64,000 nt of DNA from positions 518,005 through 582,004 of the forward strand of contig NZ_ATTH01000001.1 in assembly GCF_000419585.1 (NCBI RefSeq), written 5' to 3'. The notes beneath the pieces were generated by a model. That model ran no database searches. It was given only the letters and a program-made list of their open reading frames with translations, and was not told the origin of the DNA. Below are positions 63,940 to 64,000 of this stretch, piece after piece. This DNA is from Salisaeta longa DSM 21114 (GTDB lineage: Bacteria; Bacteroidota; Rhodothermia; Rhodothermales; Salinibacteraceae). The position numbers and the translations under genes are program-made. How positions within the stretch are numbered: position 1 is the first letter of the stretch; every line of letters begins with the position of its first letter.

Positions 63940-64000
63940 ATGTCTGTTATGGTCCTTACCCTTCTTGTTGCATGTTGGCTGCTTCCTGCGGGTTTGCTGC
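63940..64000 (+). CDS. start of an exported protein (3' truncated by window)
   Basis: An ATG at 63940 opens a frame that stays open to the edge and encodes a signal-peptide-like stretch (MSVMVLTLLVACWLLPAGLL). Too little is visible to identify the protein. The 180 bases before it hold no other gene. Confidence 0.35.
   Translation, partial: MSVMVLTLLVACWLLPAGLL

Overview
The window is G+C-rich bacterial chromosome and most resembles Bacteroidota of the class Rhodothermia (relatives of Salinibacter or Rhodothermus). The evidence: three very large secreted proteins end in type IX secretion (Por) sorting domains; a hybrid two-component system fuses a Reg_prop beta-propeller, histidine kinase, receiver and AraC domain in one chain; the left edge carries a TonB-dependent receptor; one start region has a TAnnTTTG-type promoter element; and DUF4382, DUF4385 and bacilliredoxin proteins are present. 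The genus is inference only.

Layout. 0-4.1 kb: the C-terminus of a TonB receptor, a MITE-like nested inverted repeat, a Uma2-type nuclease, an exported protein made of five ~60-residue glycine-rich repeats, and a fragment of glycyl-tRNA synthetase. 4.2-13.5 kb: a beta-helix/VCBS T9SS cargo protein and the hybrid sensor. These two genes are bracketed by 199-bp direct repeats (3651-3849 and 14215-14413) that duplicate the 3' end of the glycine-rich gene. 14.5-23 kb: DUF4385, a second T9SS cargo and a T9SS-targeted subtilase. 23-23.6 kb: composite intergenic repeats. 23.6-25.4 kb: a cytochrome c maturation cluster (ccmC, ccmD-like, ccmE, DUF1499) in which CcmE has CxxxY in place of HxxxY. 25.6-34 kb: PAQR/hemolysin III protein, MBL hydrolase, bacilliredoxin, MutS2 and DsbD. 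34-35.2 kb: the rpsF-rpsR-rplI ribosomal operon. 35.3-38.2 kb: trkH-trkA potassium uptake. 38.3-40.6 kb: an acyl-CoA oxidase-like enzyme with an apparent TerB-like N-terminus. 40.6-41.6 kb: more repeats. 41.6-45.6 kb: DUF4382 lipoprotein, YdcF and patatin (overlapping genes), a small membrane protein, and an A+T-richer patch with a secreted CGPC protein and a possible cysteine-rich peptide. 46-51.6 kb: alkaline phosphatase, quinone oxidoreductase, subtilase lipoprotein and polyprenyl diphosphate synthase. 51.8-55.6 kb: pstS-pstC-pstA-phoU without pstB. 55.6-61.9 kb: a sigma-like protein, SulP permease and a fatty-acid beta-oxidation operon (thiolase plus FadJ-like) behind a promoter overlapped by a perfect palindrome. 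62.4-63.8 kb: serS, then the start of an exported protein.

Themes. Much of the window serves the cell envelope and phosphate economy: T9SS export, disulfide and cytochrome c maturation (DsbD, Ccm proteins, CGPC protein), and phosphate scavenging (PhoA, PstSCA, PhoU). No CRISPR array, rRNA, tRNA or intact transposase was found. The best leads for something new are the repeat-bracketed 10.4-kb segment, the five-repeat exported protein, the TerB-like/acyl-CoA oxidase fusion, the reduced Ccm cluster, the split pst operon, and the weakly supported cysteine-rich peptide beside a secreted thioredoxin-like protein. I did not find a clear multi-gene defence or biosynthetic system.
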